Source: Oscillospiraceae bacterium (lineage in GTDB: Bacteria; Bacillota; Clostridia; Saccharofermentanales; Saccharofermentanaceae). Taken from it: a stretch of 40,968 nt of DNA. A program made the position numbers and the translations under genes. The stretch is taken from contig CADBGD010000003.1 of assembly GCA_902794115.1 (NCBI GenBank), positions 1-40,968 on the forward strand, written 5' to 3'. Below the pieces are notes generated by a model. That model had not been told where the DNA came from, did no database searches, and saw nothing but the letters and a program-made list of their open reading frames with translations. Shown one piece after another: positions 27,589 through 34,511 of this stretch (position 1 is its first letter; every line of letters begins with the position of its first letter).

Positions 27589-27633
27589 GGTGTCTACCTC
27601 CTTTGAATCACTTTTTTCCTTTTTTCTTTTTCC

Positions 27634-27661
27634 CTCGCAAGGCATTCCCTTACCTTGCGAG
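27634..27661 (-). promoter_or_regulatory. Leader hairpin of the 88-residue protein gene
   Basis: Perfect 9-bp stem CTCGCAAGG/CCTTGCGAG with a 10-base loop near the predicted transcript start, followed by a purine-rich stretch up to the ribosome site. It could be an RNA stabiliser or control element; there is no T-run, so it is not a terminator. Confidence 0.6.
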
Positions 27662-27664
27662 TTC

Positions 27665-27693
27665 ATTATATCGTTCCTGTTTTTGCGCGTCAA
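27665..27693 (-). promoter_or_regulatory. Near-consensus sigma-A promoter of the 88-residue protein gene
   Basis: TTGACG, 17 bases, TATAAT on the minus strand, 77 bases before the ATG at 27588. Confidence 0.85.
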
Positions 27694-27707
27694 TGAATGT
27701 ATTGTCG

Positions 27708-27765
27708 ATGTTGCACAGACGAATAACGTTTTGTTTGTGCATGTTGCACATCGCCCAATTGTGCA
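27708..27765. repeat. Repeated TGTTGCACA sites upstream of the 88-residue protein promoter
   Basis: ATGTTGCACA occurs at 27708-27717 and 27741-27750, 33 bases apart. The second lies in the palindrome TGTGCA-TGT-TGCACA (27736-27750). A further TTGTGCA lies at 27759-27765. All are 15-72 bases before the -35, a position typical of activator sites. Confidence 0.55.
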
Positions 27766-27788
27766 TATTCACTATCCGAAAAACCAGG

Positions 27789-28289
27789 TTAAATACGTGT
27801 ATACGTCCAGATATCAAAGCTTACGCCAGTCACGGAATGGATCGTCTCTTCTCTTTTCGTCCAGGTCCAGTCAGAAAGCTTATCCAGATTCGGAAAATAG
27901 GCATCCGCTTCAAAGCTTCTGTGAATCTTCGTGATGTAGCAGGTATCATAATAGGGCAGGAACTGCGTATAGATCTCCTCTCCACCGATCACAAAGAAAG
28001 TCTCTTCCGGTGCTTTTTCCGTATAAGCCAGCACTTCTTCAACCGAGTGCATGATCGTCGCTCCCTCAATGGAAAGTTCCGGATTTCGTGTCAGGATAAT
28101 GTTTTCTCTTCCAGGAAGAAGATGGGATCCGGGAAAAGTCTCCATCGTCTTTCTTCCGTAGATCACCGGGTGACCCAATGTCTTCACCTTAAAGTTCAGC
28201 TTCAGATCCTCCGGGATCCGCACCAGAAGCTGTCCCAGATGTCCGATCGCCCAGTTTTCATCTACTGCCACAATTGCACAAATACTCAT
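27789..28289 (-). CDS. folA: Dihydrofolate reductase
   Basis: Reduces dihydrofolate to tetrahydrofolate with NADPH. The 166-residue protein has the expected motifs in order: AIVAVDENWAIG, LLVRIPEDLKLNF with the active-site acidic residue (D/E position before LK), VIYGRKTMETFPG, NIILTRN, EVLAY and FVIGGEEIYTQFLPY. The start is the ATG at 28289 with AGGAAAG upstream; the longer frame to 28433 overlaps the upstream terminator and is not real. It is a single gene with an extended -10 promoter. No thymidylate synthase gene is adjacent. It ends 24 bases before the repeat array of the next gene. Confidence 0.95.
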   Translation of the reverse strand: MSICAIVAVDENWAIGHLGQLLVRIPEDLKLNFKVKTLGHPVIYGRKTMETFPGSHLLPGRENIILTRNPELSIEGATIMHSVEEVLAYTEKAPEETFFVIGGEEIYTQFLPYYDTCYITKIHRSFEADAYFPNLDKLSDWTWTKREETIHSVTGVSFDIWTYTRI

Positions 28290-28340
28290 AGTCTTTCCTG
28301 TTCCTCCGATATTATCAGCTGCATAAAAAGCCACGGATTC

Positions 28341-28349
28341 AGTATACCA
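28341..28349 (-). promoter_or_regulatory. Extended -10 promoter of folA
   Basis: TGGTATACT on the minus strand, 51 bases before the ATG at 28289; no clear -35, that region being the T-run of the upstream terminator. Confidence 0.55.
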
Positions 28350-28363
28350 TAACGGCTCTGTGG

Positions 28364-28398
28364 CAAAAAAAGAAGCTGTGTCCGAAAACACAGCTTCT
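28364..28398 (-). terminator. Rho-independent terminator of the GH10 xylanase gene
   Basis: Perfect 10-bp stem AGAAGCTGTG/CACAGCTTCT with an 8-base loop, followed on the minus strand by seven T. It starts 27 bases after the stop. Confidence 0.93.
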
Positions 28399-28425
28399 TT
28401 CGTTGACTCGTATTCGACTAGAGAA

Positions 28426-30594
28426 TTACGCAACCAGTTCGATCACAACATCATCCAGATAGAAATCATCTGTGACATCTGCGGTCTCCCAGTAAAGTCT
28501 CAGAGTAGTCAGTTCAGGAACCTCATACTCACCGGTCTTGGTTGTCCACTTGGCTCCGGTCATATCCAGTTCACCTTCAACAATGACCCAGTCATGGCTG
28601 CTGGTATCTACTTCTTCGATACGCGGCCACAGATCACTGATATCAGCAGTAAATGCCAGTACATCAGCCGTGGACTTAACAGCAAAGGAATACTTGATCT
28701 TCTTGCCGATGAAGCGGGAAACATCGATCGTGTATCCATCCCATGTTTCAGAAGCACCGGTAACTGCCAGGCACTTAGAATCATGTTCACCGTCTACAAC
28801 AGAGATCGTTACACCGGCACGGGAAGCGCCGCTGAACTTACCGTCATCATAGTTCTCCTTGATCGGATCGCCTTCCTTCGGCGGTTCTACGTAGTCAGCC
28901 GGCTTTTCGATTTCGCCGCCCTTCTTCGCATTTACGATACCCTGGAATGCAGGCTTCGCAGAAAGGTCACCACGGAAGACTACCGGAGTCTGCTCACGTC
29001 TCCAGGAACCGGCATCAGTCAGACCCCAGATGGTAACGCTATCAATGTCGATACCTTCAGCCTTGAGAGCCAGAACAGTCTCGAACAGTTTCTGGAAGTA
29101 TACGCCCTGCTCATAATCCGCATTAACCGGCGGAGCATTTACGTCAAGCTCAGTGATCTCAATTGTTACACCCAGCTCATCCACGTACTTTCTGATCATG
29201 TCGGCATACTTATCAACCGGAGCATCAGAAATGGTGATGTGGGACTGCAGACCCATACCATCGAGGTTGCCGGCTTCAGCGATCGGCTTGAGCACTTCGA
29301 TGATCTTATCCTGCTTCTTGGTTACATACTCGTTGTAATCGTTGTAGAAAAGCTTAATTCCTTCCGGAGCATACTTTCTTGCATATTCGAAAGCGTACTG
29401 CAGGAAATCCTCACCAATGGTCTTGGTCCAGTTGCTCTCACGGAGCTGGTAGTTGTCGTCTACACACTCGTTAGCTACGTCAAATGCATAGAACAGGCCC
29501 GGATAATTGGCGTCTACCCACTCAAATACAGACTTGATGTAGTTTTCCATACGCTTCAGCATCAGCTCACGGGAAGCCAGTTTTCCATTGGTGTCATAAC
29601 CCTCATAGAAGAACCAGTCCGGAGTCTGGGAGTGCCATACCAGTGTATGACCACGCATCTTAAAGCCATTCTCTTTTGCAAAGTCCAGAATACCTGTGCA
29701 ACGGGTGAAATCCAGAGCCGGGCACTCATCGTACTTGGCCGGATCTGCCAGAGTTGTCTTCGCATCCATGATGTTCTCCGGCTTCATCTCGTTTTCACAA
29801 GTGATAGAGTTGAATTCCTTGATAAGGAGCTGTCTGGGTTCGTCATGCTCATTGGTGATCAGAGACTCAGGAACGCAGCATCCGAAAAGGAAATCATCCT
29901 TATAGAGATCCTTCAGGGACTCATAGGAAGAAGTGTCTACCAGCTCAACTTCGCCAACGTTGCTCGGATCAAAGTAATCGCCTTCAACAGTGATATACAT
30001 ATAATCGACAAAGATATCAGTGGTATCGCCACTCTCGATATAAATGTATACGTTTGTTGCTGTCTCCGGGATCGGTGTGGTTCCGATTCCTTCTACAAAA
30101 CCGTCCTTACAGTCGGTGATGTGGAACAGATTCGAATATGTCGGGCTGCCAAGCACGTCAAACTGCAGAGATACGATAACGTCTCCGCCACCGCTCTTTA
30201 CCGCAGTCTGAATACGTACGGTATTACCGGCCAATTCACTACACGGGAAATTGATACCATTCCAGTTATCCATACGGTTTGTGCAATGCAGCACCTTGCC
30301 GTTGGCCTTGTTGGCATCTTCTACAGAAAGCTGGACGTCTTCACCACGCGGTTCATACTTGACCTCGTCGCCACCCATGTCCTCCAACACACACGGAACC
30401 CCGTCTGGTACTTCCGGTTTGCTGACTTCTACCTGCTCAAAACCACCTTCAGGTTCGGTGGTCGTTGCTACCGGCGGATGATACCCTTCAAGAGAGACAG
30501 ATGTGGATTCATCTGACTTCTTGCATCCGGTCATAGCAACGGAAGAGAGCATGGTAAGCGCCAGAACCAGCGCACCCATCTTTTGCTTCTTCAT
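28426..30594 (-). CDS. Lipoprotein endo-1,4-beta-xylanase, GH10, with flanking carbohydrate-binding-like modules
   Basis: A 722-residue exported enzyme. The signal peptide ends at a lipobox-like MTGC (C24), so it is likely anchored to the membrane. A beta-rich module (about 65-205, CBM22/CBM4-like) precedes the GH10 barrel (about 225-555), which has the acid/base glutamate E376 in DVANECVDD and the nucleophile E482 in IEITELDV, plus HTLVWHSQTPDWF. A second beta-rich module (about 575-722) closes the protein. GH10 enzymes cut xylan chains. Having modules on both sides of a cell-anchored catalytic domain suits capture of xylan fragments at the cell surface. The ATG at 30594 has GGAGG eight bases upstream. 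It has its own promoter and terminator and no neighbouring xylose genes. Module family names are from pattern only. Confidence 0.93.
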   Translation of the reverse strand: MKKQKMGALVLALTMLSSVAMTGCKKSDESTSVSLEGYHPPVATTTEPEGGFEQVEVSKPEVPDGVPCVLEDMGGDEVKYEPRGEDVQLSVEDANKANGKVLHCTNRMDNWNGINFPCSELAGNTVRIQTAVKSGGGDVIVSLQFDVLGSPTYSNLFHITDCKDGFVEGIGTTPIPETATNVYIYIESGDTTDIFVDYMYITVEGDYFDPSNVGEVELVDTSSYESLKDLYKDDFLFGCCVPESLITNEHDEPRQLLIKEFNSITCENEMKPENIMDAKTTLADPAKYDECPALDFTRCTGILDFAKENGFKMRGHTLVWHSQTPDWFFYEGYDTNGKLASRELMLKRMENYIKSVFEWVDANYPGLFYAFDVANECVDDNYQLRESNWTKTIGEDFLQYAFEYARKYAPEGIKLFYNDYNEYVTKKQDKIIEVLKPIAEAGNLDGMGLQSHITISDAPVDKYADMIRKYVDELGVTIEITELDVNAPPVNADYEQGVYFQKLFETVLALKAEGIDIDSVTIWGLTDAGSWRREQTPVVFRGDLSAKPAFQGIVNAKKGGEIEKPADYVEPPKEGDPIKENYDDGKFSGASRAGVTISVVDGEHDSKCLAVTGASETWDGYTIDVSRFIGKKIKYSFAVKSTADVLAFTADISDLWPRIEEVDTSSHDWVIVEGELDMTGAKWTTKTGEYEVPELTTLRLYWETADVTDDFYLDDVVIELVA

Positions 30595-30613
30595 GTTACA
30601 ATCCTCCATTTTC

Positions 30614-30632
30614 TGTGGACTTTCTGTCCACA
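30614..30632 (-). promoter_or_regulatory. Leader hairpin just before the xylanase ribosome site
   Basis: Perfect 7-bp stem TGTGGAC/GTCCACA with loop AGAAA, six bases before the GGAGG ribosome site. It may protect the mRNA or affect ribosome access. Confidence 0.55.
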
Positions 30633-30649
30633 AATTTACTACTTATTCC

Positions 30650-30678
30650 ATATTAGCGGAAAGAACTTCGAACTTCAA
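30650..30678 (-). promoter_or_regulatory. Promoter of the xylanase gene with overlapping repeats
   Basis: TTGAAG, 17 bases, TAATAT on the minus strand. A tandem GAAGTTC pair (30663-30676) overlaps the -35 and spacer, and AACTTCGAA/TTCGAAGTT form an inverted repeat (30664-30672 with 30698-30706). Confidence 0.7.
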
Positions 30679-30751
30679 TGATTTTTCCGAAATCGCTTTC
30701 GAAGTTTTTCTTAACATTTTTCCACATCAATATTTTTATATTTATTCAAGG

Positions 30752-30781
30752 AAAAAACGAACCGGCCAAACCGGCCGGTTC
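30752..30781 (-). terminator. Rho-independent terminator of the 174-residue protein gene
   Basis: Perfect 9-bp stem GAACCGGCC/GGCCGGTTC followed on the minus strand by GTTTTTTCC, 31 bases after the stop. Confidence 0.92.
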
Positions 30782-30811
30782 AAAATACTGTAACTTTTAG
30801 AAATATCGCCG

Positions 30812-31336
30812 TTATAGTGACGTAACCAGATCGAGTATCCCGCCGATAGATGTGACATCACCGGGTTGTCCGTTCGCAATATATACTGCTCTTTCCAGAC
30901 AATCATTTTCCATGACCCACGAACCGCCCTGCTTTTGAAACACAAAGAGGACATTTCCTGTGGAGCCGTCCTTTCGAATGATCTCCACAGTAATGACATA
31001 TACATTGTCATCATGATTTGTATCTGTGATCTTATAATATGAACCAAGCATAAGGGAGGCTAAGGCCGCCTCATCCGAATCAAATTTCTCGTCATGAAGC
31101 CGCTCCGCCATTAGCTGTGGATTACTGATCGCAATATGGTTTGGATTTCCCTTATAGTTAGACCAGGTATCTTTTCCTTTATTGATGCAGCCACAGGATT
31201 CAAGCATATATTCGATTCGTCCCTTCAGCATCGCCTTATCACTTCCCGGTCCGTGCTTATCAAACAGATAAAAGCCAAGTATGCCAATAAAAACCACCGC
31301 TATCGCGATGGATGCAATAATGTAACTCTTTTTCAT
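30812..31336 (-). CDS. Exported/membrane-anchored protein of unknown function
   Basis: A 174-residue protein with an N-terminal helix (about 5-25, after MKKSY) that serves as signal anchor, so the rest is outside. The outside part has two cysteines close together (CGC near 49-51) and a beta-rich end with VYVITVEIIRKDG and NVLFVFQKQGGSWVMEN, a pattern reminiscent of small domains with a conserved Trp, like DUF4878-type proteins. The adjacent gene at 31457 starts with the same MKKSY and has a similar ending (EYFYYDGEWMLSN), so the two may be distant paralogues. The ATG at 31336 follows AGGAGAAGGG. The leader before it is almost pure purine. Not recognised beyond this. Confidence 0.82.
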   Translation of the reverse strand: MKKSYIIASIAIAVVFIGILGFYLFDKHGPGSDKAMLKGRIEYMLESCGCINKGKDTWSNYKGNPNHIAISNPQLMAERLHDEKFDSDEAALASLMLGSYYKITDTNHDDNVYVITVEIIRKDGSTGNVLFVFQKQGGSWVMENDCLERAVYIANGQPGDVTSIGGILDLVTSL

Positions 31337-31456
31337 TTTTCCCTTCTCCTTTTTTCCTTCTCCCTTTTTCCTTTTTCTTATTCGATTTCTTTCCTGCTTT
31401 TCCCTTCCTTTCTTTGTATCAGATTTCTATACACTTTTTTATTCGTCAAGAATGAA

Positions 31457-32005
31457 TCAGAACTCTTTTGCGACCTGTTCAAAAGCAGATACTTCCGCTT
31501 CATCATAATCACGGCCGTCTACAGTCAGGTGCTTTACCGCCTCAACAGTATTGGAAAGCATCCATTCGCCGTCATAATAGAAATATTCCAGCTCAAGTTC
31601 GCCTTCATGATCAAGATAATAAATATGGATCTTGACTTCCGCGTCACGGCCACTGACCTTGGTACTAATGATCTTAAACTTTGCATCCCGCAGGATCTTT
31701 CCCGCAACTTTTTCAAAAAGTAGAGATGCATCTTCTTTTGAATCTGTACTTGAGATCGAAGATAGATTAATTGAATCAAGAGCAGAAAGATCCACTTCCT
31801 GAGAACTTCCCAACACATCCTTATCGGAAAGGACCGGAATATAATCTTCATCGACCTCGGTGGCACCTACACTCACCATTGTGCGGATAGCCGTCTTTCT
31901 AAGCTTGGCTTTCTTCGAACGGTAATCCTGGATCAATCCGCCGACGACCATGACAACAACAAGCGTGAGAAGTAAAACAGAATATACTTTATATGATTTC
32001 TTCAT
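31457..32005 (-). CDS. Exported/membrane-anchored protein of unknown function
   Basis: A 182-residue protein with a hydrophobic helix at about 7-26 followed by RSKKAKLRK, so a signal anchor with positive charges after it; whether the bulk is outside or inside is not fully clear from this, although the leading MKKSYK favours outside. The middle is Ser/Asp-rich (about 50-85), and the end has a beta-rich domain (KFKIISTKVSGRDAEVKIHIYYLDHEG, EYFYYDGEWML) similar in layout to the neighbour at 30812. The ATG at 32005 has GGAGG six bases upstream and a good promoter at 32035-32063; the longer frame to 32137 is not used. It lies 120 bases before the next gene, with no hairpin between. Function unknown. 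Confidence 0.82.
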   Translation of the reverse strand: MKKSYKVYSVLLLTLVVVMVVGGLIQDYRSKKAKLRKTAIRTMVSVGATEVDEDYIPVLSDKDVLGSSQEVDLSALDSINLSSISSTDSKEDASLLFEKVAGKILRDAKFKIISTKVSGRDAEVKIHIYYLDHEGELELEYFYYDGEWMLSNTVEAVKHLTVDGRDYDEAEVSAFEQVAKEF

Positions 32006-32034
32006 ACAGAACCTCCCACGCTTAAATTGTTTTG

Positions 32035-32063
32035 ATAATAGCACAATCGAGAGGAAATGTAAA
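32035..32063 (-). promoter_or_regulatory. Promoter of the 182-residue exported protein
   Basis: TTTACA, 17 bases, TATTAT on the minus strand, with TGC before the -10 (extended). Three TTCACA repeats stand directly upstream. Confidence 0.8.
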
Positions 32064-32068
32064 TATTT

Positions 32069-32096
32069 TGTGAACAGATGTGAACGAAACTGTGAA
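32069..32096. repeat. Three TGTGAA (TTCACA) direct repeats upstream of a promoter
   Basis: TGTGAA at 32069-32074, 32079-32084 and 32091-32096 on plus, 10 and 12 bases apart, so on about the same DNA face. They start six bases upstream of the -35 at 32058-32063 and end 16 bases before the mscS stop. Confidence 0.55.
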
Positions 32097-32111
32097 TTAT
32101 GCGGACGTTTG

Positions 32112-32891
32112 TTATTCTTTGCCGATGTGGTGTACATCCACCTGCATATAAGGAATAGTCATATTGTTCTTTCTCAGCGTCTTATCCACTTCCTGATAGA
32201 CCCGGCGGCGCAATGTCACGCGGTCAGAAGGCGCACTCTGAAGGCGGATCCGGTAGAGGATCGCGGAACTTTCATAGGCCTGAAGGCCGAGAAATTCGGC
32301 TTTCTTGCATTCTTTCCATCCCGAAACCACGGAAATGATCTCATCAAATACATCTTTGATCTTCTGCGGATCTTCTTCGTATGAAAGCGGAATATCTATA
32401 ACCGATGTTTCGCCAAGAACCTTAACCCGATCGATATTGCGGTTACAGATCCGGACTTCGTATCCCTCTTCGCGGTTAGTGAGCCTTGTGGACTTTAATG
32501 TCATATGTGTCACGCGGCCGGAATAACCCTGGATCTCAACAATATCGCCGACACGGAAAAAACTTTCGCTCAATATATTGACACCCATAATGATGTCTTT
32601 CAACGCATCCTGAAGAGCAAGACCAACGATAGCACCGACGATTCCCAGTCCTGCCACAGCCGAGCTGACATTGATGCCGTTCACCTGAAGGATCAGAAGA
32701 ATACAGATCACGATCAGCATATATCTCACTATATTCAGCATCAAAGAGGCGAATGTATCCTTCTTTCCGCTTTGGCCGATGATTTTCCTGACAAAACGCC
32801 GCAACGCGACCCAGATCACCAGTGTAACGATCAGTATAGCCAGACATACATATGGTTTCGGGGACATGACCCAGTCAATTATCGTTTGCAT
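32112..32891 (-). CDS. Small-conductance mechanosensitive channel, MscS family
   Basis: A 259-residue MscS-type channel that opens under membrane tension and protects against osmotic shock. There are three helices (about 15-33, 52-72 and 78-98), the last being the pore helix with AVAGLGIVGAIVGLALQDALKD, then the family signature FFRVGDIVEIQGYSGRV and the beta and alpha/beta cytoplasmic domains, including TRLTNREEGYEVRICNRNI. It is a short form with three helices as in E. coli MscS. The ATG at 32891 has GAGGAAG upstream. A TATAAT box lies at 32921-32926, immediately downstream of the tRNA terminator. Its stop lies near the TTCACA repeats of the next gene. Confidence 0.95.
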   Translation of the reverse strand: MQTIIDWVMSPKPYVCLAILIVTLVIWVALRRFVRKIIGQSGKKDTFASLMLNIVRYMLIVICILLILQVNGINVSSAVAGLGIVGAIVGLALQDALKDIIMGVNILSESFFRVGDIVEIQGYSGRVTHMTLKSTRLTNREEGYEVRICNRNIDRVKVLGETSVIDIPLSYEEDPQKIKDVFDEIISVVSGWKECKKAEFLGLQAYESSAILYRIRLQSAPSDRVTLRRRVYQEVDKTLRKNNMTIPYMQVDVHHIGKE

Positions 32892-32920
32892 TATTCTTCC
32901 TCTTCTTCGTTGCTTTTCTC

Positions 32921-32926
32921 ATTATA
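32921..32926 (-). promoter_or_regulatory. Candidate -10 box of the mscS gene
   Basis: TATAAT on the minus strand, 29 bases before the ATG; the -35 region falls in the T-run of the tRNA terminator and is poor. Confidence 0.45.
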
Positions 32927-32940
32927 CAAGAATACGGCTG

Positions 32941-32976
32941 AAAAGAAAAAGCATCTGTGAAAACAATCACAGATGC
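32941..32976 (-). terminator. Rho-independent terminator of tRNA-Pro
   Basis: Perfect 10-bp stem GCATCTGTGA/TCACAGATGC with a 6-base loop, followed on the minus strand by TTTTTCTTTT, nine bases after the CCA end of the tRNA. Confidence 0.93.
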
Positions 32977-32985
32977 TCTTTGTTC

Positions 32986-33061
32986 TGGTCGGAGTGGCGA
33001 GACTCGAACTCGCGGCCTCTTGCTCCCGAAGCAAGCACTCTACCACCTGAGCCACACCCCG
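32986..33061 (-). tRNA. tRNA-Pro (anticodon CGG)
   Basis: Cloverleaf on the minus strand: acceptor CGGGGTG/CACTCCG (one G-U pair), D arm with GGCTCAGGTGGTAGAG, anticodon stem CTTGC/GCAAG around loop TTCGGGA giving anticodon CGG (codon CCG), T arm with GTTCGAGTC, discriminator A and an encoded CCA. Strong own promoter and terminator. Confidence 0.97.
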
Positions 33062-33075
33062 TTGCGAACTTCTAA

Positions 33076-33104
33076 ATGATACTTCTAAAAAAAGGACATG
33101 TCAA
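33076..33104 (-). promoter_or_regulatory. Promoter of tRNA-Pro
   Basis: Perfect TTGACA, 17 bases, TATCAT on the minus strand, 15 bases before the tRNA 5' end. Confidence 0.88.
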
Positions 33105-33141
33105 CTAAAAATTTCCCAAATCAGAACGAAACTTTCCTAAT

Positions 33142-33169
33142 TTGCGTATTTTCCAGTTTATTTTATAAT
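33142..33169 (+). promoter_or_regulatory. Promoter of the Thr-rich lipoprotein gene
   Basis: TTGCGT, 16 bases, TATAAT, 60 bases before the ATG at 33230. The -10 is perfect and the -35 weak. It diverges from the tRNA promoter. Confidence 0.6.
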
Positions 33170-33229
33170 GATGGCAGTATATCATCAAGATGTTTCAATT
33201 AACTTAAGATGAAATGAGGAGATTGTTTT

Positions 33230-34387
33230 ATGAAAAAAAGATTTACTGGCGCTGCCGCTTTTGTTCTGTCAGCCTCTCTTCTGCTCTCCACTGCCTGTTC
33301 GAAAAAGGACAGCAAGAAGAAATCAGATTCCGATCTGAACGAAGACATCGTGGAAGTCGTGGAGGACTACTTCAAGAACCTTTCCGACATGAGTTTTAAA
33401 AAGGTAAAGAAATCTGTCGAGGATTCCGCATTTGGCGACCTGGATCTCAAGTCCGATGAATTCGATGTTCTTTCCGCCTATCTGGAAAAAGTTGAGATTG
33501 AAGTCACCGAGGCTGACGGCAAAGAAAAGAAAGGTACCGGTTCTGCTACTGTTTCCGTAACCTATGTTGATCTGAAGACGATCGTCAAAGATCTGGACGA
33601 CAGCGATGACGCTGAGGAATATATCGATGCCATTAACGCTAAAAAGGCCAAGACCAAAGAAGAAGAAATCGAACTGGATATGGTCTATGATGATGAGTGG
33701 AAAATTGAAGATGATACACCCGTTTATGATCTTCTGATGGATGAATTCGACACGATCTGCGAGAACATCTCCGGTGGTGCTCCGGTTGAACCTGATCCGA
33801 CAACAACAGAGTCAACAACAGAAGCAACAACTGCTGCTCCTACCACAACACAGGACACCACAACAACGACCACCACGGAAGCCACAAGCGAAGATTCTTC
33901 GACAACCGGCATCCAGTCTCCGACAGGTATGCAGACACTTCCTTCTCCTGGAATCACCGACCGTCATATCAAAGTTGGTCAGGACTTCCTCGACACCTGT
34001 GGCAATCACGGTTTTACCTATGAATTGTCTCAGGGAAATGAATACGATACCTATCTTCTCAGCCTTCCGGCAGACGATATGGCCTTGATCTACTGTGAAT
34101 TCAAAGATGCCGCCACATGCGATAAATATGCCGAGCAGCTGATCAATCAGGTTGTTTACACCAACATGCATATGGATAAGGGCGAGACAGTATCCGATGA
34201 ATGGGACGGAAACACGCACCACATCTATAGTCAGAATAACAGTGCGTACAATGGACACAGCATCGATATGTTCATCTACCGTGATGATACTATCATGGTC
34301 TTTGTTGCCATCGATCAGTTCCCGCAGGCCGATGTCGCTATTGAGTACTACGAGCTTCTGGACGAGCTGGGTGTTTGGAAACTGTAA
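33230..34387 (+). CDS. Two-domain lipoprotein with Thr-rich linker, unknown function
   Basis: A 385-residue exported protein with signal peptide and lipobox LSTAC (C at about 23), a lysine/serine-rich spacer (SKKDSKKKSDSD), an N-terminal domain (about 36-180; helix EDIVEVVEDYFKNL and beta strands ending in MVYDDEWKIEDD, DUF4878-like layout), a Thr-rich linker (about 188-230, likely extended and possibly glycosylated) and a C-terminal domain (about 240-385) with aromatic strands and two cysteines. It is probably on the outer face of the membrane. The ATG has GAGGAG eight bases upstream. It is convergent with the lipoprotein at 34512. The first domain's ending resembles the exported proteins at 30812 and 31457, suggesting a small local family of such domains. 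Not recognised otherwise. Confidence 0.88.
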   Translation: MKKRFTGAAAFVLSASLLLSTACSKKDSKKKSDSDLNEDIVEVVEDYFKNLSDMSFKKVKKSVEDSAFGDLDLKSDEFDVLSAYLEKVEIEVTEADGKEKKGTGSATVSVTYVDLKTIVKDLDDSDDAEEYIDAINAKKAKTKEEEIELDMVYDDEWKIEDDTPVYDLLMDEFDTICENISGGAPVEPDPTTTESTTEATTAAPTTTQDTTTTTTTEATSEDSSTTGIQSPTGMQTLPSPGITDRHIKVGQDFLDTCGNHGFTYELSQGNEYDTYLLSLPADDMALIYCEFKDAATCDKYAEQLINQVVYTNMHMDKGETVSDEWDGNTHHIYSQNNSAYNGHSIDMFIYRDDTIMVFVAIDQFPQADVAIEYYELLDELGVWKL

Positions 34388-34422
34388 TTTCTCTGTGAAA
34401 TACAACTGAATACAGCGTATAC

Positions 34423-34455
34423 AAAAAGGGACTGTCTGATCGCTCAGACAGTCCC
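34423..34455. terminator. Shared terminator between the convergent lipoprotein genes
   Basis: Perfect 12-bp stem GGGACTGTCTGA/TCAGACAGTCCC with loop TCGC. Five T follow on the minus strand, only TT on plus, so it ends the minus gene at 34512 best and the plus gene less surely. Confidence 0.85.
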
Positions 34456-34511
34456 TTATCAATTATACTGTGTAGTGGATGCCGATCAGGGAATCCGAGG
34501 ATCCATAGAAC

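Noticed and set aside
28290-28433. N-terminal extension of dihydrofolate reductase by 48 codons
   Set aside because: It overlaps the xylanase terminator and the folA promoter; DHFR begins properly at 28289.
28360-30516. 718-residue open frame on plus opposite the xylanase
   Set aside because: It is the antisense of a certain GH10 gene; it has no ribosome site and no protein-like composition, and arises from the codon use of the real gene.
31337-31723. 195-residue plus frame across the pyrimidine tract
   Set aside because: A Phe/Leu/Ser-rich frame created by the pyrimidine-rich strand; no ribosome site and no similarity.
32986-33229. Possible genomic island junction at tRNA-Pro
   Set aside because: No integrase gene, no second copy of the tRNA 3' end, and neighbours have normal promoters and terminators.
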